A DNA stretch of 64,000 nt from the NCBI RefSeq assembly GCF_014196805.1, contig NZ_JACIEI010000005.1, forward strand, positions 1 through 64,000. The letters run 5' to 3'. Below are positions 60,020 through 64,000 of this stretch, one piece after another. Each line of letters begins with the position of its first letter. Within the stretch, counting starts at the first letter, position 1. The position numbers and the translations under genes are program-made. The notes under the pieces were generated by a model that saw nothing but the letters and a program-made list of their open reading frames with translations, did no database searches and was not told where the DNA came from. This DNA comes from Sulfitobacter undariae. Its GTDB lineage: Bacteria; Pseudomonadota; Alphaproteobacteria; Rhodobacterales; Rhodobacteraceae.

Positions 60020-60625
60020 TTAGCCCGCGATAGTTTTCTTTGTGGTCCCTTGGATCATTTCTTCTAAAATCTCGGCCCCCTCAGCGGATACTGCGCGGCG
60101 GCCTTCAGGGCCATATAGGGCGGACCCCATCGTAAACCCGCCTACCATCGCCACGGCGCGCCAGTGCTGTTTGGCTAAAGTAGAAGAAGGCGGTGTGCCT
60201 GTCGTTTTGAAGATAACGCTGGTCGCCTGCCGTTTGGCGTTTTGTGGTGCGCCCAATCCTGTTGTCGCTGCGATTTCCTGAGCCGTTGGAAGTGCTGCTG
60301 TTTTGCCTTTGCGGGCCAGACTAACGGTCAGGATGCCAATCGGTGCGCCCGAGCCGCCCGTAGCCGCGCCAAGCGCATCGCAACGGGCCATCATTGCGAA
60401 GCTCTGGGTCAGGCTTTCTGGGTCTATGCAATAACCGCTTGGCGGAACTAGCGTGACCTTACCGCGCATCATTTTTGCTTGTCGCAAGGGGACGGTGGGC
60501 AGGGCTGCATCGCTGGGGGGCGCAAGGCCAGCCAAAAGCGTGTTTCCCGTGCCGCCCGTTTGGCATGCGCCCAGCATCATAGTAATGCTGAGCGCGGCAA
60601 GCTTTTTACAGCTCCATATAGTCAT
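60020..60625 (-). CDS. predicted lipoprotein of unknown function
   Basis: The ATG at 60625, with AGGAAGAG upstream, overlaps the end of ilvD by 20 bases and gives 201 residues. The signal ends in a lipobox LGAC ([13 protein letters not shown]), so it is probably lipidated. The rest contains [33 protein letters not shown] and is hydrophobic toward the middle. I do not recognise a domain. The overlap places it in the ilvD transcription unit, though a functional link to amino-acid synthesis is not obvious. Confidence 0.7.
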   Translation of the reverse strand: MTIWSCKKLAALSITMMLGACQTGGTGNTLLAGLAPPSDAALPTVPLRQAKMMRGKVTLVPPSGYCIDPESLTQSFAMMARCDALGAATGGSGAPIGILTVSLARKGKTAALPTAQEIAATTGLGAPQNAKRQATSVIFKTTGTPPSSTLAKQHWRAVAMVGGFTMGSALYGPEGRRAVSAEGAEILEEMIQGTTKKTIAG

Positions 60626-62372
60626 GGCGCTCTTCCTTGCCGCCAGGATGCGTGACCGCGCCCAAATAGGTTGGGCCAACCAACTGTGCGTATTTCCACA
60701 GCGCGCCCGAACCATAGAGCGTCTCACGTGGGCCTTCCCATGCGGCCTTGCGTGTCGCCAGCTCCTCGTCTGTCAGATCAACCGAGATAGAGCCGGTGAT
60801 GGCGTTCAAAGTGATCATGTCGCCATTTTTGAGCAAGCCGATTGGCCCACCCAATGCCGCCTCTGGCCCGACGTGACCCACGCAGAAACCACGTGTTGCG
60901 CCTGAGAAACGGCCATCGGTGATCAGAGCAACCTTTTTACCCATGCCTTGGCCGGATAGTGCCGCAGTTGTGGCCAGCATTTCGCGCATGCCGGGGCCGC
61001 CGCGTGGGCCCTCATTACGGATCACAAACACGTCGCCTTCGGAATAGGTGCGGTTTTGCACGGCTTCAAATGCGTCTTGTTCACATTCAAACACCAGTGC
61101 TGGACCTGTGAATACGATGTCTTCTTCGCTCATCCCAGCGATTTTCACAATCGCGCCTTCCGGAGCAAGGTTGCCTTTCAGGCCGACAACGCCGCCGGTT
61201 TTGCTGATCGGGTTTGTGACTTCGTGGATCACCTTGCCATCTGCGTCGCGCTGAATTTTATCCAGCTCTTCGCCCATGGAATAGCCTGTGACGGTCATGC
61301 AGTCTTCGTGGATCAGGCCCGCTTTGCGCAATTCACGCATGACAACAGGCACACCGCCTGCTTCATATAGGTCTTTGGCCACATAAGCACCGCCGGGTTT
61401 CATGTCGACGAAATGCGGCGTGTCGCGGAAGATTTCACAGACGTCTTCAAGGAAGAAATCAATGCCCGCTTCATGGGCCATGGCTGGCAAGTGCAGGCCA
61501 GCGTTGGTGGAGCCGCCTGTACACGCCACAATGCGTGCCGCGTTTTCGAACGCCTGACGTGTGCAGATGTCACGGGCACGGATATTCTTTTCGATCAGAT
61601 TCATGACAGCTTTGCCCGAGGCAATCGCGTATTCATCGCGGCTCTCGTAGGGGGCTGGTGCACCGGAGGAGTTAGGCAGCGCAAGGCCGATCGCCTCTGA
61701 TACGCAGGCCATTGTGTTGGCGGTAAATTGGCCGCCACAGGCACCCGCAGAGGGGCAAGCCACGCGCTCAAGTACGTCCAGCGCCGCTTCGCTCATCGTG
61801 CCGCCTTGCCAGTTGCCGACAGCTTCGAACATGTCTTGAACTGTCAGGTCACGGTTTGCGAAGGATGCGGGGACATCCGCGCCTTTTGGCGCTTTGCCCG
61901 GCAGGATAGACCCGCCGTACATGAATACGGATGGCACGTTGAGACGGATCATCGCCATCATCATACCGGGAAGGGATTTGTCACATCCTGCAAGGCCAAC
62001 AATCGCGTCATAGCAGTGGCCGCGCATGGTCAATTCGACAGTGTCGGCAATTGCTTCACGTGACGCAAGCGACGAGCGCATGCCTTCATGGCCCATTGCG
62101 ATCCCGTCTGTCACCGTGATGGTGGTAAACTCGCGTGGCGTGCCTTGTTCGGCTGCAACACCCACTTTGACCGATTGCGCCTGACGGTTCAGGGCGATGT
62201 TACAAGGTGCCGCTTCGTTCCAACAGGTTGCGACGCCGACCAAAGGCTGGTGAATTTCTTCTTCGGTCATGCCCATCGCATAGTAATACGAGCGGTGCGG
62301 CGCGCGCGCAGGCCCTTCTGTTACATGGCGGCTGGGCAACTTGGATTTGTCAAAACGGGCGTTTGTGGACAT
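60606..62372 (-). CDS. ilvD: IlvD, dihydroxy-acid dehydratase
   Basis: At 588 residues it matches the family. The iron-sulfur cluster cysteines are in [24 protein letters not shown] and [16 protein letters not shown]. Other blocks are [19 protein letters not shown] and [18 protein letters not shown], with [26 protein letters not shown] toward the end. It makes 2-oxoacids for valine, isoleucine and leucine synthesis. An AGGAG ribosome site precedes the ATG at 62372. Its 3' end overlaps the lipoprotein gene. Confidence 0.97.
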   Translation of the reverse strand: MSTNARFDKSKLPSRHVTEGPARAPHRSYYYAMGMTEEEIHQPLVGVATCWNEAAPCNIALNRQAQSVKVGVAAEQGTPREFTTITVTDGIAMGHEGMRSSLASREAIADTVELTMRGHCYDAIVGLAGCDKSLPGMMMAMIRLNVPSVFMYGGSILPGKAPKGADVPASFANRDLTVQDMFEAVGNWQGGTMSEAALDVLERVACPSAGACGGQFTANTMACVSEAIGLALPNSSGAPAPYESRDEYAIASGKAVMNLIEKNIRARDICTRQAFENAARIVACTGGSTNAGLHLPAMAHEAGIDFFLEDVCEIFRDTPHFVDMKPGGAYVAKDLYEAGGVPVVMRELRKAGLIHEDCMTVTGYSMGEELDKIQRDADGKVIHEVTNPISKTGGVVGLKGNLAPEGAIVKIAGMSEEDIVFTGPALVFECEQDAFEAVQNRTYSEGDVFVIRNEGPRGGPGMREMLATTAALSGQGMGKKVALITDGRFSGATRGFCVGHVGPEAALGGPIGLLKNGDMITLNAITGSISVDLTDEELATRKAAWEGPRETLYGSGALWKYAQLVGPTYLGAVTHPGGKEERHDYMEL

Positions 62373-62574
62373 CGTGGGGGCTCCTGCGAAGAATTCTTTC
62401 CTAGGGCATAATCCCGTGGCGGCAGGGCTGCAAGCATTTGCGCGCTGCGGGGCGTTGTGTTGTAAGGGCAGTGAACCTAGGTTAAACGCAGAAACACCTA
62501 GGAAATACAGGCTTATCCGTGACTGCTAAAAGCAGAAATAGAAAATTCCGTACTGTACCACAGAGAGATATTTA

Positions 62575-63471
62575 ATGCGTTTTCTGCCTGACTATTCCGC
62601 CCATGCGTTTCATACCCAAGCGGCGAAACAGCATGCCGAAGTGTGGCGGTTGCTGTTGGGGGTTGCCGCGATGGTGGTGATCTACTTTTTGTTGGGCGCT
62701 ATGTATCAGCAGGTGGTCGTCGGTCTGATTCAGTATCGCCCTTCGTTTGAGAGCGAACTGATTGCAGGGGACACGCCGTTGGCGATGTATGTTTTGCTGT
62801 TCAGTTTTGCGGTGGCGACCCTGAGCATCTTTATAGCTGTCACATTTCTCCATAAACGCGATGCACTGACGGTGCTGGGGCCTTTAATGCTGGCTGTGCC
62901 GCAATTCTTCCGCGTCTTGACAGTGCTTGCGGTGTTGGCACTGGTGCTGCTGGTCTTGCCACCCTACGGTATGGGCGGTCCTTTGGTTCCTAATCTGGGA
63001 CTTGGTCTGTGGATTATCCTGTTGCCGCTGTCACTGGTGGCGGTGTTCATTCAGATCAGCGCCGAGGAGATTTTCTTTCGTGGGTATTTGCAGCAGCAGC
63101 TGGGGGCGCGGTTTAAATCCCCCTTGATCTGGATGGGTATCCCTACCTTTTTGTTTGCCTTGGGGCATTATCAACCCGCCGAGGCAGGGTCGAATGCGGT
63201 GATGATCGTGGTTTGGGCGGGGGTATTCGGCCTGCTGATGGCTGACCTGACTGCACGATCAGGTTCTATCGGGCCAGCGATTGCGGTGCATTTGGTAAAT
63301 AACGTAACGGCCTTGCTGATCACCTCGCTGCCTGATGCTTTGGGCGGGCTGGCCTTGTGGCACACGTCTTTTGGCATGGAAAACGTGGAAGAACTGCGTG
63401 CGTGGTTGCCCGTTGATTTCGCGATGATCATCGTGAGTTGGCTTGCTGCAAGATTGGCTTTGCGCCGCTGA
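62575..63471 (+). CDS. CPBP-family intramembrane protease
   Basis: The 298-residue protein has about eight hydrophobic helices and the CPBP (Abi) motifs: EEIFFRGYLQQQL (Glu-Glu plus Arg, about residues 163-175), a His in TFLFALGHYQP, and HLVNNVTALL. These are the conserved residues of Rce1-like glutamic proteases. Members include bacteriocin-immunity proteins and others of unknown role. It is divergent from ilvD, with a 202-base gap containing three CCTAGG sites. Confidence 0.88.
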   Translation: MRFLPDYSAHAFHTQAAKQHAEVWRLLLGVAAMVVIYFLLGAMYQQVVVGLIQYRPSFESELIAGDTPLAMYVLLFSFAVATLSIFIAVTFLHKRDALTVLGPLMLAVPQFFRVLTVLAVLALVLLVLPPYGMGGPLVPNLGLGLWIILLPLSLVAVFIQISAEEIFFRGYLQQQLGARFKSPLIWMGIPTFLFALGHYQPAEAGSNAVMIVVWAGVFGLLMADLTARSGSIGPAIAVHLVNNVTALLITSLPDALGGLALWHTSFGMENVEELRAWLPVDFAMIIVSWLAARLALRR

Positions 63472-63531
63472 TTGCAATTTCCTTTTTACACCCTTATTTG
63501 GTGGGTGAACCTAACGTAACGAGGCGTCGAT

Positions 63532-64000
63532 ATGAACTGGATTAACAATTACGTCCGGCCCCGGATCAACTCGATCTTTTCGCGCCGCGAAACACCGGAA
63601 AACCTTTGGACGAAATGCGATGAATGCGGCACGATGCTGTTTCACCGTGAAGTCAGCGATAACCTGAACGTTTGCACCAACTGCAACCATCACATGCACA
63701 TCACGCCGCGTGATCGTTTTGTTGCGTTGTTTGATGGGGGTGTCTTCAACGAAGTGAAAGTGCCCGCACCCACGGTTGACCCGTTACAGTTTCGCGACCA
63801 AAAGAAATACCCTGACCGCCTGCGTGCTGCACAAAAGCAGACCGAAGAAAACGAAGCGATGTTGGTTGCTGTTGGCGATATCGGGCGCACGCCCATTGTT
63901 GCTTGCGCGCAGGACTTCAGCTTTATGGGGGGGTCCATGGGCATGTATGTGGGCAACGCGATCATTGCGGCAGCCCAAGAAGCGGTTAAGCTGAAACGTC
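63532..64000 (+). CDS. accD: AccD, acetyl-CoA carboxylase carboxyltransferase beta subunit (5' part, cut by window end)
   Basis: The frame starts MNWINNYVRPRINSIF and continues to the window edge (156 codons visible). A zinc ribbon is present with CDECGTMLF and CTNCNHHMHI (about residues 28-52), followed by the carboxyltransferase start (QFRDQKKYPDRLRAAQKQT and FSFMGGSMGMYVGNAI). AccD pairs with AccA to make malonyl-CoA for fatty-acid synthesis. The rest lies outside the window. Confidence 0.95.
   Translation, partial: MNWINNYVRPRINSIFSRRETPENLWTKCDECGTMLFHREVSDNLNVCTNCNHHMHITPRDRFVALFDGGVFNEVKVPAPTVDPLQFRDQKKYPDRLRAAQKQTEENEAMLVAVGDIGRTPIVACAQDFSFMGGSMGMYVGNAIIAAAQEAVKLKR

Overview
The window reads as chromosomal DNA of a Roseobacter-group alphaproteobacterium (Rhodobacterales); I cannot name the genus. 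The signs are a flagellar cluster of the compact roseobacter layout (motB-flgE-flgK-flgL-flgI and flgB-flgC-fliE-fliQ-flgF-flgG-flgA-flgH), a Mur-type Fur regulator facing a sitABCD manganese transporter, a DUF6478 gene, and the alphaproteobacterial moxR/DUF58/BatA-DUF4159/amidotransferase-like operon. Coding density is high. Operon genes very often overlap by 4 bases (ATGA, GTGA and apparently TTGA and CTGA).

Region 1 (1-12.9 kb) is flagellar. The basal-body operon runs leftwards from flgB and ends in an flgH reading frame that is broken a few codons after its lipoprotein signal. fliI diverges from flgB. Between the convergent ends of fliI and flgI lies a 2-kb island holding a decayed LysR-type regulator fragment and a 1051-bp IS5-family (IS903-group) element with a frameshifted transposase. 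The hook, filament-junction and P-ring genes plus motB follow leftwards.

Region 2 (12.9-22.4 kb) holds an MFS transporter, trhO, NAD salvage (pncA, pncB) with an overlapping class-IV aminotransferase, the sitABCD operon, its divergent regulator mur with two operator-like palindromes, and arfB. Just beyond arfB is an 18-codon reading frame with a perfect Shine-Dalgarno sequence and its own terminator.

Region 3 (22.7-30.7 kb) carries yhhQ, a phytase-like esterase, the murein endopeptidase gene mepA, an UMF1-type MFS gene, a thioesterase, a yggT-family gene, recQ and yaaA.

Region 4 (30.6-50 kb) is the most interesting for cell-envelope biology. A soluble hybrid histidine kinase is divergent from a giant PAN-domain alpha-2-macroglobulin gene that overlaps pbpC, a plausible envelope-defence pair. 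After an AEC transporter comes the four-gene moxR-DUF58-BatA/DUF4159-amidotransferase-like operon on the minus strand. Divergent from it is a DUF1285-ankyrin-hydroxypyruvate-isomerase-like chain.

Region 5 (50-64 kb) is mostly housekeeping: a GST, polA, a DUF2459 protein with a small zinc-finger gene, gpmI-envC-ctpA, three poorly known genes next to ilvD, a CPBP protease and the start of accD. I saw no rRNA, tRNA, CRISPR array or prophage. The best candidates for something undescribed are the 18-codon gene at 22600-22656, the moxR/BatA-DUF4159 operon, and the PAN-alpha-2-macroglobulin/pbpC pair with its divergent kinase.
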